A DNA stretch of 64,000 bases from JAXLWB01 sp046328715 (GCA_046328715.1 JAXLWB010000015.1:139126-203125), one strand, 5' to 3'. Positions 34,002 to 43,340 are shown, numbered from the stretch's first letter. The notes: a model not told the origin generated them from the sequence alone. Numbers and translations are program-made.

Positions 34002-35252
34002 ATGTTTGCGCTCCTGCGACATCGTAATTTCGCTTTACTGTGGTGGGGTGGACTCATCTCCATAACTGGCAACCGCGTCTTGACTGTGGCAGTTCCCTAT
34101 TATATCTATGCGCAAACCGGCTCGACACTGGTGACGGCAGCGATGATGCTCGCCATGATCGTACCCTCCATGCTCTTCAGTTCGATTGCAGGTGTCTTTG
34201 TTGATCGCTGGGATCGTAGACAGATCATGTTGGTGACCAACTTCATCCTTGTCTTTACGCTGCTCCCGCTGCTGTTCCTGCAACGAACAGGCTGGACATG
34301 GCTGATCTATATCGTCGCCTTTTTGGAAGCAACGGTTTCGACCTTCTTTTATCCAGCCGAAAATGCGTTGCTGCCCCAAGTCGTTGGCAAAGACCAGTTA
34401 TTAGCTGCCAACACGCTCAATTCCTTGAACAATACGCTTGCCGGTCTGATTGGCCCTGCGCTGGGCGGTATTCTATTGGGAAGATGGGGATTGGAGTTTG
34501 TAGTACTGTTTGATTGTCTTTCGTACTTACTGGCAGGGCTTTGTGTTTACTTTGTCAATCTACCGCCCGAACTGACCCAAACCCGCAGTCCGGAGACCAT
34601 GCCCGAGCCGTTTTCCTGGCGCAAGTTTTGGAGTGAGTGGTACGCAGGCGTAGCATTGATTCGCCGCAAGCGGGTGATTGCCATTCTTTTTGTTGTAGCA
34701 AGCCTAAGTGCGCTGGGCGGAACGATGTTAGATCCATTGGTTGCGCCCTTTATGCAAGACATTCTCCAGATCAGCGCAGAAACGTTTGGCTGGATTCTGA
34801 CCCTGGGTGGGATTGCAGGCACGGTTGGCGGGTTTCTAATTGGCCAATTCTCTGCGAAGGTGCGCCCAGCCATGTTGTACAGCATCTCCTCGATCCTCAA
34901 TGGCGTGCTGCTCCTGCTCATGTATCGTTCCAATGCCTTGACCGTCGTCATTGCGCTCGGTACCCTTTCCAGTCTCATTTCCATAGGTTCACGGGTTGCG
35001 ATGCCAACCTTGTTGCAGGAAAATGTCGAAGATGCCTATCGAGGACGGGTATTTGGGACATTGGATACGACCATCGCCATTTTGGTTTTGCTCGGTGTTG
35101 GTTTTTCCGGGATCATGGGCGAACGAATTGGCATTGTACCTGTGCTGTCGATTGGGTCTGGGATCATGCTGGCGGCAGGTCTAGCTAGTCTGTGGCTGCT
35201 GCTGCGCAAACCAAGCGCTAGAGAAAATACTCGTCAAGTTACAAGAGAATGA
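34002..35252 (+). CDS. MFS exporter (drug-efflux type)
   Basis: 416 residues, 12 predicted membrane segments. MFALLRHRNFALLWWGGLIS is the typical MFS_3/enterobactin-exporter-like N-terminus; the A-motif equivalent is GVFVDRWDRRQIMLVTN. Starts 11 nt after the VOC fusion gene and is probably cotranscribed with padR. Substrate unknown; with PadR and VOC neighbours a xenobiotic or antibiotic export role is likely. Confidence 0.93.
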   Translation: MFALLRHRNFALLWWGGLISITGNRVLTVAVPYYIYAQTGSTLVTAAMMLAMIVPSMLFSSIAGVFVDRWDRRQIMLVTNFILVFTLLPLLFLQRTGWTWLIYIVAFLEATVSTFFYPAENALLPQVVGKDQLLAANTLNSLNNTLAGLIGPALGGILLGRWGLEFVVLFDCLSYLLAGLCVYFVNLPPELTQTRSPETMPEPFSWRKFWSEWYAGVALIRRKRVIAILFVVASLSALGGTMLDPLVAPFMQDILQISAETFGWILTLGGIAGTVGGFLIGQFSAKVRPAMLYSISSILNGVLLLLMYRSNALTVVIALGTLSSLISIGSRVAMPTLLQENVEDAYRGRVFGTLDTTIAILVLLGVGFSGIMGERIGIVPVLSIGSGIMLAAGLASLWLLLRKPSARENTRQVTRE

Positions 35253-35369
35253 ATGAGGTAAGGTCGAAAATTTGGGCAAGCAGAGCAAGTCCATTCACTT
35301 CATGTTCTGTCTGTCCGTGTTTAGTCAGTTGAGCTTATGCACAGATTAACCACGGGCAGATGGAACGTA

Positions 35370-35481
35370 TAGACAAGGCAGATAAACAATGGCACTTTGT
35401 AGGGGAATCCGCTTGCCAGTGTCTTTGGGCGACCGCAAGAATACGCCCCTACAAATGTGTCACCTCGATTTGCGTTGTCTA
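35370..35481 (+). mobile_element. MITE-like palindromic element, family R1 copy D
   Basis: Ends TAGACAAGGCAGATAAAC / TTGCGTTGTCTA, internal GTAGGGGAATCCGCTTGCC and ACCGCAAGAATACGCCCCTAC. The most diverged and shortest of the four full copies. Confidence 0.8.
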
Positions 35482-35534
35482 TTAGAGAGTATTGATGAGT
35501 GCCAGACGAAGTTTTGCTGGAAGGTTACAGTCCA

Positions 35535-38500
35535 TCAACGGCGAACCAGCGGCAGGTAAATTTCTTTGCTATTGTCTGCTGGTCGATCACTCAGTTGGGC
35601 GATAAGCATCGTAATCTCAAGTTCTTTGTTGGCGTCGGCGATGTAGTCGACTGGTTCGCTGTGGGTTTGAGCGGTGATCGCGTCGAGATATTTGTCCACC
35701 AAACCATGCAAGACGGCTTGGCGCTGCTGCCCGGTCTGGGCAATCACAAACCGCGGATTGACGGTGAGATCAGTCGCTGTGATTAGTTGCGTAGCGCTCA
35801 GTGTGTACGATTGTATAATCTGCTGGTCATCCATCAACTGCTGATTGCCGTAAAGCATGGCATGAAGAAAATCATCGCTCTCCACCGCGCTGGGCAAGCC
35901 CAATGTAACAAAACTGTCGAGCAATGCCTTTGCCCCGGCCAGTTCCGTGGACGCTGCGTGCAGGGCACCAGTGGACATGGCAGTGATCGCCCTTGAATCC
36001 AGTTCGTGTTGCAACGTAAAAAACTTATTTTGCAGATCAAGTGTGGTTTTCTTCAAAAGGGCGGAGCGATCTGCCTCCTGCTGTGGCGAAAGCAGCTCTA
36101 TAGTCGGGTCGTTTTCAAAGAGTGGTTGAAAGAGAAACCAATTTTGGCGAATATAATCGGCTTCGTTATCGTTATCGGTCAGGATTGTGAAACCACCATC
36201 GACCGAGACAACCATCAACGTCGTATTGGCAAAGGCGACCCGGATCTGCACTTTCAGATCGCCTTGTACCTCACAAAGATCAGGTTCGGTAGGAGAACAA
36301 ACGACTTTGCGATGCAACAGAACACCCTTTGGACAAGCCACAATTGTACCGAGTTTGAAATATTCTGCCAGGTTATAGCGTTTGAAATCGGGCGTCAGGC
36401 TTTTCAGGTTACTGGGGGCAGAGACCGGCAAGCCCAAGCCGCCACAGCTCATGTCAGTGAGTTCAGGCGCTTGATAGGCAAGCGTTTGGTCGACGCCACC
36501 ATAGAGATCAAACGATTCCGTGCGCTGCAAACGATTCGCTTGCACTTCCTGCATAAAAGGCACTTCTACTGCGGATTGCAATGAGTGATCCAGTAAATCC
36601 ACCTTTGCCTGGTAGTAGGTAATCACTGTACTAAAGAGTAGATGGTTGCCCTGTGTGCCAGTAATGGCCGTAAGCGTAGAAAGATTGTGCATAGCAGTGA
36701 CCAGATCATCACCGATAGCAACGAGCTGTATCTGGCGTTGGGGATCGATCCGCTTTATGTGCTGTGGCCACTCCCTGCCTAGTTGATTATAGGCACGTGT
36801 GGCAAAGAGCCAATCACGCGGGCTGGGCAAACGCTTGTTGCTGATGGCCGGGTAACCATTGGCAACCAACCAACCGTTGAGATAGTTAATATTGGTATCG
36901 ATTGGAAAGGCGTTGAGTTCGCTAAGCAGTGCGCCAGGGCTGTAGTTGCGCTGGCTGGGGCCGCTTTCCAGTGGATCGTAGGCGTGGATAGTGGCCCAAC
37001 TTTGGAGAATGTTCTCGTAGTTGATAAAGTCGGGCTGAAAGGGCATCTGCAAGCCCGTACGTTTTTGGTAGCCCAAGCCGCCGTTGATGGCTTCGAGCAG
37101 TGGTCGCCGCCCTAGCGCATTGAGAAACTCGTAGTTGTCGCGCTGAATGCGATTCAGCTTGTTGTTGAGTTCGAGCAACGTCTGTTGCACTTCGTCGATC
37201 TTGGCGTTGAGTTTGCCCAACTGAATGTCGATCTTGTCGAAACGGTCTTGCATCGTGGCGTAGATCGTGTTCAACTCTTTGTCAACTCGGTCAAAACGGT
37301 CGTGCATTTCGCTGCGCAACTGGCCGATGTCCTGGCGCAGCTTGCCGATCTGTTCCAGAATCATCTGGTCGGGCGTGGGGCCGGATGATCCAAAGAGGCT
37401 CACTACGCCCATCACCGCATTCAACACATTGCCGCTCACCACGAATGTACTCAGTGCGGCCACTTTGTCGGTTGTGCCTACACCGGAAATCGTCTGCAAC
37501 CAGCCATCCAGAGCATCTGCCACCTGAAAGACCGAGTTACTGATCGTGCCGATCTCTTTGCCCAGTTGGGGGTCGATAAATCCAACCAACGTAGAAAGCA
37601 CCGAAGCAGTAGAACGCAGGGCATTCAATTCGAGTTGATATTGAGCCGCTGCAGCTGCGGCAATCGCTTGTACTTCTTGTTGCTTTTTCTCATCACTCAG
37701 ATAGCCGACGATGTCTTTTTGTTGGGCATCTACCTCAGCCAGGGTCGTTTGCATTTCGCCAATCGACTGGTGAACGCTGTCAAATTCAGCTTGGCTCAGA
37801 TTCTTGAGTTCATTGAGTGAGACGAGGATCGTGCCATCCTGTTGCATCTTTGCCAGAATTGCAGACGGAATGCCAAGCGTTGGATTATTTTTGGCGACGT
37901 TTGCGCCAGCGATCTGGCGCACACCCACTTGGAGCCGTTCCTTCTGCACCTGGTCAAAGGCTTCTGTCAGTGCGGTTTGCACACGTGCGCTGATCACCGC
38001 ACGTTTTACAACATCTGCGACAAAATCCTGTGCGCCAGTGCGACTGATACCGATTGTTGTAAAGGGTGGCAGTCCCACAGTCGCATCAAAGCCTGCAACC
38101 AATCCATCCCACACCTTGCCGACCATCGGTTGCAGACCTGGAATGCTCGCCGCAATTTTGATCATCGTCTGGGCGAGGTCTTTCTCTGAGGGTTTGCCAT
38201 TGCCCAATGGTGTAGCAGCAAATACGGATTGAGCGTGAAGATGTTGTGCCACTTTGTTTTGAAAGTCGCTGATGGCGTTGACCAACTCTGTGCTGCTGAT
38301 GCTGGTGTCGGCAGCTTGTAGAATAAAGTCGTCGTAAATTGCCACTTCCAACGCTTCGTTGCCTTGAAACGTTTTGTTCCAGAGCGCCTGGTAAACCATC
38401 ACATCGACTTGATCCTTGGGAATGACAACTTCTAAACCTGCCGCCGCTACACGTTGGGCAGGCACGAACATGCCAAATAAGTCGATAAAAAGCAACATTG

Positions 38501-38540
38501 CAGTCAAAAAATGCATGGACATTATTTTTTTTGTTTGCAT
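35535..38540 (-). CDS. Large secreted coiled-coil protein, family X copy 1
   Basis: 1,001 residues. Signal peptide (hydrophobic 8-25, cleavage after RVAAA). Helical throughout: residues ~35-300 begin VVIPKDQVDVMVYQALWNKTFQGNEALE; a hydrophobic stretch near 345-385 (STFVVSGNVLNAVMGVVSLFG); then a heptad coiled coil (about 390-470) with repeated DRFDRVDKEL / DRFDKIDIQL units; a conserved globular part (FLNALGRRPLLEAINGGLGY, LPSPRDWLFATRAYNQLG); and a C-terminal IYLPLVRR. The protein at 53022 is a full-length paralog. I recognise no named family. The helix-hydrophobic patch-coiled coil order recalls alpha-pore-forming toxins, which is weak inference. Confidence 0.85.
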   Translation of the reverse strand: MQTKKIMSMHFLTAMLLFIDLFGMFVPAQRVAAAGLEVVIPKDQVDVMVYQALWNKTFQGNEALEVAIYDDFILQAADTSISSTELVNAISDFQNKVAQHLHAQSVFAATPLGNGKPSEKDLAQTMIKIAASIPGLQPMVGKVWDGLVAGFDATVGLPPFTTIGISRTGAQDFVADVVKRAVISARVQTALTEAFDQVQKERLQVGVRQIAGANVAKNNPTLGIPSAILAKMQQDGTILVSLNELKNLSQAEFDSVHQSIGEMQTTLAEVDAQQKDIVGYLSDEKKQQEVQAIAAAAAAQYQLELNALRSTASVLSTLVGFIDPQLGKEIGTISNSVFQVADALDGWLQTISGVGTTDKVAALSTFVVSGNVLNAVMGVVSLFGSSGPTPDQMILEQIGKLRQDIGQLRSEMHDRFDRVDKELNTIYATMQDRFDKIDIQLGKLNAKIDEVQQTLLELNNKLNRIQRDNYEFLNALGRRPLLEAINGGLGYQKRTGLQMPFQPDFINYENILQSWATIHAYDPLESGPSQRNYSPGALLSELNAFPIDTNINYLNGWLVANGYPAISNKRLPSPRDWLFATRAYNQLGREWPQHIKRIDPQRQIQLVAIGDDLVTAMHNLSTLTAITGTQGNHLLFSTVITYYQAKVDLLDHSLQSAVEVPFMQEVQANRLQRTESFDLYGGVDQTLAYQAPELTDMSCGGLGLPVSAPSNLKSLTPDFKRYNLAEYFKLGTIVACPKGVLLHRKVVCSPTEPDLCEVQGDLKVQIRVAFANTTLMVVSVDGGFTILTDNDNEADYIRQNWFLFQPLFENDPTIELLSPQQEADRSALLKKTTLDLQNKFFTLQHELDSRAITAMSTGALHAASTELAGAKALLDSFVTLGLPSAVESDDFLHAMLYGNQQLMDDQQIIQSYTLSATQLITATDLTVNPRFVIAQTGQQRQAVLHGLVDKYLDAITAQTHSEPVDYIADANKELEITMLIAQLSDRPADNSKEIYLPLVRR

Positions 38541-38576
38541 AGAATTTCCAAACTTGAATAAATCAGAAGCAATGAA

Positions 38577-38620
38577 CTACAAAACACACGAAAAGCTTCT
38601 TAATTTCGTGTGTTTTGTAG
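38577..38620. terminator. Perfect 17-bp hairpin upstream of the secreted protein
   Basis: CTACAAAACACACGAAA (38577-38593) and its exact complement (38604-38620) around a 10-nt loop. Lies between the end of the membrane-protein gene at 38652 and the start of the secreted-protein gene, so it may terminate the former; no clear T-run follows. Confidence 0.6.
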
Positions 38621-38651
38621 CAAAGGTTTTATGGCAAAGAGACGAAACAGA

Positions 38652-39122
38652 TCAAATCGGTTCCATCGCTACAACGCTTTCTGTCTCTGGCACAATATAG
38701 ACACGGTACTCCGTGTTGGCATGGACAAAACGCGGGAAAATAGGCAGACGGAACGAGCGGTCGGCGATATTGGCATAAAACGCCTTCGAACGCCGGCTAA
38801 CCCGTACAGGACCAACCATACACTCCACCCTTGCCTTTGTCACTGCCATGCGCGTTTGAATAAAGTAGCGGATTCCGATTACCAACAAGGCTACGATCAT
38901 GACACCACCCAGAATCCACTGAATGGGAGTGAGCGGTCTTTCTGCTACCGCGTACAGAATGGCAACGAGTAGCCCCCCAAGCAGGAATGCCGCCATGATG
39001 TTCAGGGTACCACTGCGCAGTAGGCTTCGCTGTTGGGTCGTGCCAAGTTTGCCAGCACGATTGGCTTCGAGGTCTTCAGGCAAAATGCGAAAGGCTTGTA
39101 ACAACTCATCACGATGATTCAT
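38652..39122 (-). CDS. Hypothetical two-helix membrane protein
   Basis: 156 residues; AAGG 7 nt before ATG. Soluble N-terminus (MNHRDELLQAFRILPEDLEANRAGKLG), two hydrophobic segments (about 40-62 and 67-86), then a basic C-terminal domain (VGPVRVSRRSKAFYANIADRSF) ending in a beta-like YRVYIVPETESVVAME. The start overlaps the preceding stop by 4 nt (ATGA), so it is coupled to the DUF6632 gene. Not a family I recognise. Confidence 0.8.
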   Translation of the reverse strand: MNHRDELLQAFRILPEDLEANRAGKLGTTQQRSLLRSGTLNIMAAFLLGGLLVAILYAVAERPLTPIQWILGGVMIVALLVIGIRYFIQTRMAVTKARVECMVGPVRVSRRSKAFYANIADRSFRLPIFPRFVHANTEYRVYIVPETESVVAMEPI

Positions 39123-39529
39123 AAGTTGACCTTCGCATTCATTGCTACCGAGGTTGAGGCGGCTACCTGGCGAGGCATCAACACAGCGAGCAGCACTGCC
39201 ACTATCAACAGTGCTGGCACGTCTCCCAGCAGGTGGCCAGTGTTCATCGGATCGATGAAGGCTTCCGCCGCCATGATCACGGCGTGGACAACACTTGACC
39301 AGATGGTGAACCAGATCAGGCTGGCGTTTTCCAGAGGATTACGTGCCGCCAGCAGCAAAAAGACACCCAAAGTGAAGTAGACACCGAGAATCATCCAAAT
39401 ATAGTCAGAATGTCCGGTGTGCCATGTCCAGCCGCTAGGCCAAAGCACAGTCAACGGGTAGATGCCCAATGTGAAGATCAAGCCAACAGCCACAAGGGCA
39501 ATGCGCAGATAGCGAAGACGAGTTTCCAT
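39119..39529 (-). CDS. DUF6632-like four-helix membrane protein
   Basis: 136 residues from the second ATG (METRLRYLRI), which has GGAG 9 nt upstream; the first ATG at 39544 lacks one. Four hydrophobic segments, with YIWMILGVYFTLGVFLLLAARN and SLIWFTIWSSVVHAVIMAAEA matching a small family of bacterial membrane proteins of unknown role. A 20-bp sequence (CGTCACAAAAGTGTCACAAG) 86 nt upstream is shared with the methyltransferase promoter at 62108. Confidence 0.82.
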   Translation of the reverse strand: METRLRYLRIALVAVGLIFTLGIYPLTVLWPSGWTWHTGHSDYIWMILGVYFTLGVFLLLAARNPLENASLIWFTIWSSVVHAVIMAAEAFIDPMNTGHLLGDVPALLIVAVLLAVLMPRQVAASTSVAMNAKVNL

Positions 39530-39614
39530 CGTGATTTTCTCCATTTTGTTTGAAAACTTTTAATATCCGATGTTATGTTGCAACCAATACAACCTACATA
39601 GCATCACAGCCTAT

Positions 39615-39634
39615 CGTCACAAAAGTGTCACAAG
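39615..39634. promoter_or_regulatory. Shared 20-bp site CGTCACAAAAGTGTCACAAG, copy 1
   Basis: Identical over 20 bp to 62108-62127. Contains GTCACAA twice in direct repeat, 9 bp apart. Upstream of the DUF6632 gene; also next to the truncated methyltransferase. Candidate regulator site. Confidence 0.5.
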
Positions 39635-39637
39635 CTG

Positions 39638-40231
39638 TTAACCGCTACAAATGTTTTCGAAAGAGGCACTACAAAACAGATGAAGAAAGCTGTAGAGGTG
39701 ACAGGCCCACACCTGACAGCGATGACAAGTGTGGGCAATCTTGAACATTTGTCCGATAAAGCCATCTAGGGTCCAGTTTGCCATGACGATCCGACCGCCA
39801 GTGCGACAGACACGCAACAGTTCGGCAGCCGTTCTATCGGGGCGAGGTGCAAACATGGCACCAAACATCGTCACCACAGTATCAAAGCGGCCATCTACAT
39901 AGGGCATCTGCTCTGCATCCCCTTCTTCAAAAGATGCATCCAGACCTTCTGCCGACGCCCAGGCTTTTGCCTGTTCGACCAAGTTGGGCGCAATATCGAT
40001 ACCAGTAACAGTTGCCCCAGTACGTGCGGCAGGAATCGACAAATTGCCTGTACCACAGGCGACATCCAATACATCGTTGCCCGATTTAAGGTTTAGCCGT
40101 TTGACAAACTCGGCAGCATCCGGTTCATACCCCTTGGCAATCTTGCCAACTTCACCAGCCATCCAGGTGGCTTTGGTGCGGGCTGTCAATGGATCGATTT
40201 CAATTGCTGGAGTCATTGTTAAAGTTGTCAT
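39638..40231 (-). pseudogene. C-terminally truncated class I SAM methyltransferase
   Basis: 197 codons from MTTLTMTPAIEIDP. Closely matches the intact gene at 61139 through LDVACGTGNLSIPAART (motif I), FEEGDAEQMPYVDGRFD, FGAMFAPRPDRTAAELLR and ANWTLDGFIGQMFKI, then diverges abruptly into a Cys/His-rich tail (AHTCHRCQVWACHLYSFLH) unrelated to the missing ~100-residue C-terminal half. The junction lies at an inverted repeat GCCCACACTTG / AGGTGTGGGC. SAM binding could survive, but the substrate domain is lost; probably a decaying duplicate. Confidence 0.85.
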
Positions 40232-40340
40232 TACTATAGTTTCTTGATTATTGTTTCTTGTGACTGAGAATAGGTTTGTGCAGTTCACTACTGCGCTTCA
40301 TTTGCATTGCTAGCGACAGCATAGCAGGCGGTCGGGATGG

Positions 40341-40381
40341 TTGTCACCACCCCTTGGTGTGGTGGGAGGGTGGTATTAGGG
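40341..40381 (+). promoter_or_regulatory. S-box copy 1, upstream of LuxR-type regulator 1
   Basis: TTGTCACCACCCCTTGG..., with CACCA (40345-40349) and TGGTG (40360-40364) 10 bp apart, followed by GGGTGG. Member of a five-copy, ungapped ~41-bp family (46934, 52808, 58353, 62178). Lies 110 bp from the regulator ATG and 110 bp from the methyltransferase-relic start on the other side. Confidence 0.7.
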
Positions 40382-40420
40382 AGACAGGAAGACAAGGGGA
40401 CAGTGCTCTTTACTAGACTA

Positions 40421-40449
40421 TTGACAAATCGAGTAAAATAACTTGATAA
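40421..40449 (+). promoter_or_regulatory. Candidate promoter of LuxR-type regulator 1
   Basis: TTGACA at 40421-40426, then 17 bp to TGATAA, a weak -10. The S-box ends 40 bp upstream of the -35, a position suited to an activator. Confidence 0.4.
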
Positions 40450-40490
40450 AACTGCGGAATATTTGAAGCTTTCCCTGAAGGCGGAATTGC

Positions 40491-42833
40491 ATGAATGAAC
40501 CATTCTCAGGACGTGAAATCGAGATTTTAGGGCTGGCAGCCGAGGGGTACGCCAATAACGAGATTGCTCATCGCTTGTCGCTTTCGCTAAATACGGTCAA
40601 ATGGTATAATAAACAAATCTACACAAAACTTGCCGTTGAAAATCGCACTCAGGCAATTCAGCGTGCCAAAAAACTGGGGTTGCTTTCCGAGCCAAATGCA
40701 CAAAATGCAACGCCTCCTTTCAACAATCTACCTACCCTATTGACCAAGCTAGTTGGACGGCGTGATGAAATTGAGACAGCCAAACATTTGCTCAAACATC
40801 ATCGCTTGCTCACATTAACTGGACCCGGCGGCATTGGCAAGACACGTTTGGCATTATGCGTTGCAGAAGAGCTAGTGGGCTTTTTTCCTCATGGCATCTG
40901 TTTTGTCGATCTCTCCACGATTAGCGAAGCGGGATTGGTCCCCAACACCATTGCACATTTGTTGGGACTCGCCGAATCGCTGGATCGCCCACAGACAACA
41001 CTCCTCCAGGAAGCATTGCGCGACAAACAGTTCTTGTTACTCCTGGACAATTTTGAACATTTATTGGATGCGGCCCTGCTGGTATCTGACCTACTGGCAA
41101 CGTGTCCGCAGTTATCCGTTTTGATTACAAGCCGGGAAGTGCTGGCGCTCTACGGAGAGCAGGAGTATAGCGTTCCGCCACTGCAACTGCCCGATTTGGA
41201 ATGGCTTGCCGTTGACCAGCAGATGATCAACGACATTCTCACCTGTGAATCACTACAACTTTTTGAACGAGCAGCCCAGGCGATATACCCCGAGTTTCGT
41301 TTGACAACAGAGAACGCGACAACCATTGCTGGCATTTGTCTACGCTTGGATGGCTTGCCGTTAGCGCTTGAGCTAGCCGCAGCTTATACTAAATTACTCC
41401 CACCCAAGGCAATCTTGGAACAACTGGATTCGATGTGGCTGGAGATGAAACGTTCCTTGCGCAATGTGCCTCTGCGCCAACAAACGCTGCGCAACACCAT
41501 CGAGTGGAGCTACCGCTTTCTCAATCCAGAGGAGCGCCAATTGTTTGCCCAGATGGCCGTCTTTCGCGGGGGATGCGACTGGGCGGCAATCGTCGGGATT
41601 TGCACTCCATCCTCACCCACTGGCCTGCTGGATTCACTCAACGGACTGGTAAACAAAAGTTTGGTCTGGCGCAAAGATAATGGCAACAGCCAACCGCGCT
41701 TTGGCATGTTAGAGACAATTCGCGAATATGCACAGAGGTGTCTGCAAGAGAAGGGTCAGGTAGAAGAGTTGCGTCAGCGCCACGCCCTTTACTATACGCA
41801 ATACACAAGCCGCGTTGAGGCAGACCTTATGAGCATGCGGCAACGCCTGATTCTAAATCAGTTGGAGATTGAAGTAGACAACTTTCGATCAGCGCTGCGT
41901 TGGGCACTAGACCACGATCCTGAACCCGGGTTGCGTATGATCGGCGATCTGGCAACTTGCTGGCGTATTCGTGGCTACCTAACGGAAGGAATGACCTGGG
42001 CAGAGCAACTGCTGAGCACCGAAAGGACTGTTTCTGTCTCTGTCCATGCCAAGGCGTATGCCAGTGCCTCCAATTTGGCGAGGATCCTGGGACACCAAGC
42101 GCAGGCAATCCAACTTGCCGAAAAAGGATTGTCGCTCGCCCAAACGATAGAGGATGCGCAAACGCTTGCACTGACGTTTCATGCCCTGGCTGTCACCAAG
42201 ATTGCACCTCACCTTTCAACCGTTGAGTACGACGGAATTGCCCAACTTTGTAATGAGGCAATGCGTTTCTATGAGGCATGCCACAACCAGTTGGGACAGG
42301 TACGTATGCTCAATTTGTTAGGCGAGATCAAACGAATGCAGGATCGCTTCGACGAGGCCAAAGACTATTACGAGGAATGTCTGATTGGGTTACGGCAACT
42401 CGGTTATCAGTCGGGTGTGACTGCGGCATTGAACAACCTCGGCTGGGTTTCGTTCCACATAAGTGACTATTCACAAGCGCTTCACGATTTTGCTGAAGGC
42501 TTCAAACTATCCTACGAACTCAACTATCCCCATAATATCGCCATGAGCTTGAATGGAGTAGCCGCTGTCCTTTCTCGTCTGGGGCAGGCGCAAATCGCAG
42601 CCCAATTGATGGGAGTAACCCAGGCAATCCGTAAATCGATTGGTGTTGTGATGGATTTAGCCGACGAGCCAGATTATGAGCGCACACTGCTTGAGCTACA
42701 AACCAATCTTGGCCCAGATGCCTACAACCAATGCTGGCAGACTGGACAAAAGATGAGTATCAACGAGGCGAAAGGTATGCTGGAAGGATGGCTAGGAAAA
42801 TTCGATGTGAGCCATCCTTCCCGGTACGTTTAA
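40491..42833 (+). CDS. LuxR-HTH/NB-ARC/TPR transcriptional regulator 1
   Basis: 780 residues. The HTH is N-terminal (residues 1-65: FSGREIEILGLAAEGYANNE, IAHRLSLSLNTVKWYNKQIY, LAVENRTQAIQRAKKLGLL), the reverse of MalT-type LAL regulators. Then an AP-ATPase module: P-loop GPGGIGKT at 111-118, Walker B LLLLDNFEHLL, sensor ITSREVLALYGEQEY, GLPLALELAAAY. The C-terminal third is TPR-like (LGWVSFHISDYSQALHDFAEG). Such proteins switch on ATP/ADP exchange after ligand binding to the TPR part and activate transcription. Paralogs at 47096 and 58533. Divergent from the truncated methyltransferase. Confidence 0.93.
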   Translation: MNEPFSGREIEILGLAAEGYANNEIAHRLSLSLNTVKWYNKQIYTKLAVENRTQAIQRAKKLGLLSEPNAQNATPPFNNLPTLLTKLVGRRDEIETAKHLLKHHRLLTLTGPGGIGKTRLALCVAEELVGFFPHGICFVDLSTISEAGLVPNTIAHLLGLAESLDRPQTTLLQEALRDKQFLLLLDNFEHLLDAALLVSDLLATCPQLSVLITSREVLALYGEQEYSVPPLQLPDLEWLAVDQQMINDILTCESLQLFERAAQAIYPEFRLTTENATTIAGICLRLDGLPLALELAAAYTKLLPPKAILEQLDSMWLEMKRSLRNVPLRQQTLRNTIEWSYRFLNPEERQLFAQMAVFRGGCDWAAIVGICTPSSPTGLLDSLNGLVNKSLVWRKDNGNSQPRFGMLETIREYAQRCLQEKGQVEELRQRHALYYTQYTSRVEADLMSMRQRLILNQLEIEVDNFRSALRWALDHDPEPGLRMIGDLATCWRIRGYLTEGMTWAEQLLSTERTVSVSVHAKAYASASNLARILGHQAQAIQLAEKGLSLAQTIEDAQTLALTFHALAVTKIAPHLSTVEYDGIAQLCNEAMRFYEACHNQLGQVRMLNLLGEIKRMQDRFDEAKDYYEECLIGLRQLGYQSGVTAALNNLGWVSFHISDYSQALHDFAEGFKLSYELNYPHNIAMSLNGVAAVLSRLGQAQIAAQLMGVTQAIRKSIGVVMDLADEPDYERTLLELQTNLGPDAYNQCWQTGQKMSINEAKGMLEGWLGKFDVSHPSRYV

Positions 42834-42867
42834 CCTTTCGCTAACAGGAGCAACTCGTACCATGCAA

Positions 42868-42900
42868 CTTACTTCGCTTGCTGGCGAGTAACGAAGTAAG
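42868..42900. terminator. Hairpin at convergent gene ends
   Basis: CTTACTTCG (42868-42876) and CGAAGTAAG (42892-42900) form a 9-bp stem, overlapping the end of the minus-strand gene. No T-run. Confidence 0.35.
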
Positions 42901-43243
42901 CAATGACGAAGCCCACACCGTAGAGTAAATCCAGCATTGCAAAAGCCAAGATTGAATCGGGTAATCGTCCCTGTGCCAATAGCCAGAGACTGGCAGCGAC
43001 AAAGGTAGCTTTTTCCAACATTGCGACTGGCATCAGCGGACGGTAGCGCGTTGGGTCTGTGGAGATGACAAGAAACGCCAACTGCCACGCCAAGGTGACA
43101 CCTGCAAAACCATAGTAATATTCGGGGTGGGTAATCGCCGGCGGCGTGTCTCTTGCAATCTGCGCTTCATAAAAATAAAGCGGCAGCGTTTCCAAAAGTC
43201 CGAGGATGCCTGCGATGCGAAAGATCCATTTTGCTAGTTTCAT
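42869..43243 (-). CDS. Hypothetical four-helix membrane protein
   Basis: 124 residues from MKLAKWIFRIAGILGLLETL (AAAGAG 5 nt upstream); the longer frame lacks a ribosome site. Hydrophobic segments near 8-22, 44-60, 68-85 and 95-116, with conserved-looking ETLPLYFYE, HPEYYYGFAGVTLAWQLAFL and RYRPLMPVAMLEK. Resembles small uncharacterised membrane proteins found beside regulators; no function assigned. Confidence 0.78.
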   Translation of the reverse strand: MKLAKWIFRIAGILGLLETLPLYFYEAQIARDTPPAITHPEYYYGFAGVTLAWQLAFLVISTDPTRYRPLMPVAMLEKATFVAASLWLLAQGRLPDSILAFAMLDLLYGVGFVIAYFVTRQQAK

Positions 43244-43287
43244 AAAGACTCTTTCCCTTGTTCTACAATTAGAGACGTCGTTGAGGC

Positions 43288-43340
43288 GAATGGGGCAGAC
43301 CAAAACCAGTTAGAAAACTCCGTTACGGTCGGCCCCATTC
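43288..43340. terminator. Inverted repeat GAATGGGGCAGACC / GGTCGGCCCCATTC
   Basis: 14-bp arms with one mismatch, between the end of the beta-helix fusion gene and the start of the small membrane protein gene. Likely a transcription stop or mRNA-stabilising structure for the fusion gene; read on plus it is followed by TCATTTTTAA. Confidence 0.5.

Noticed and set aside
35535..38540. Calling the large coiled-coil protein a phage tail fibre
   Set aside because: It has a signal peptide and no phage neighbours; the coiled-coil alone is not evidence.
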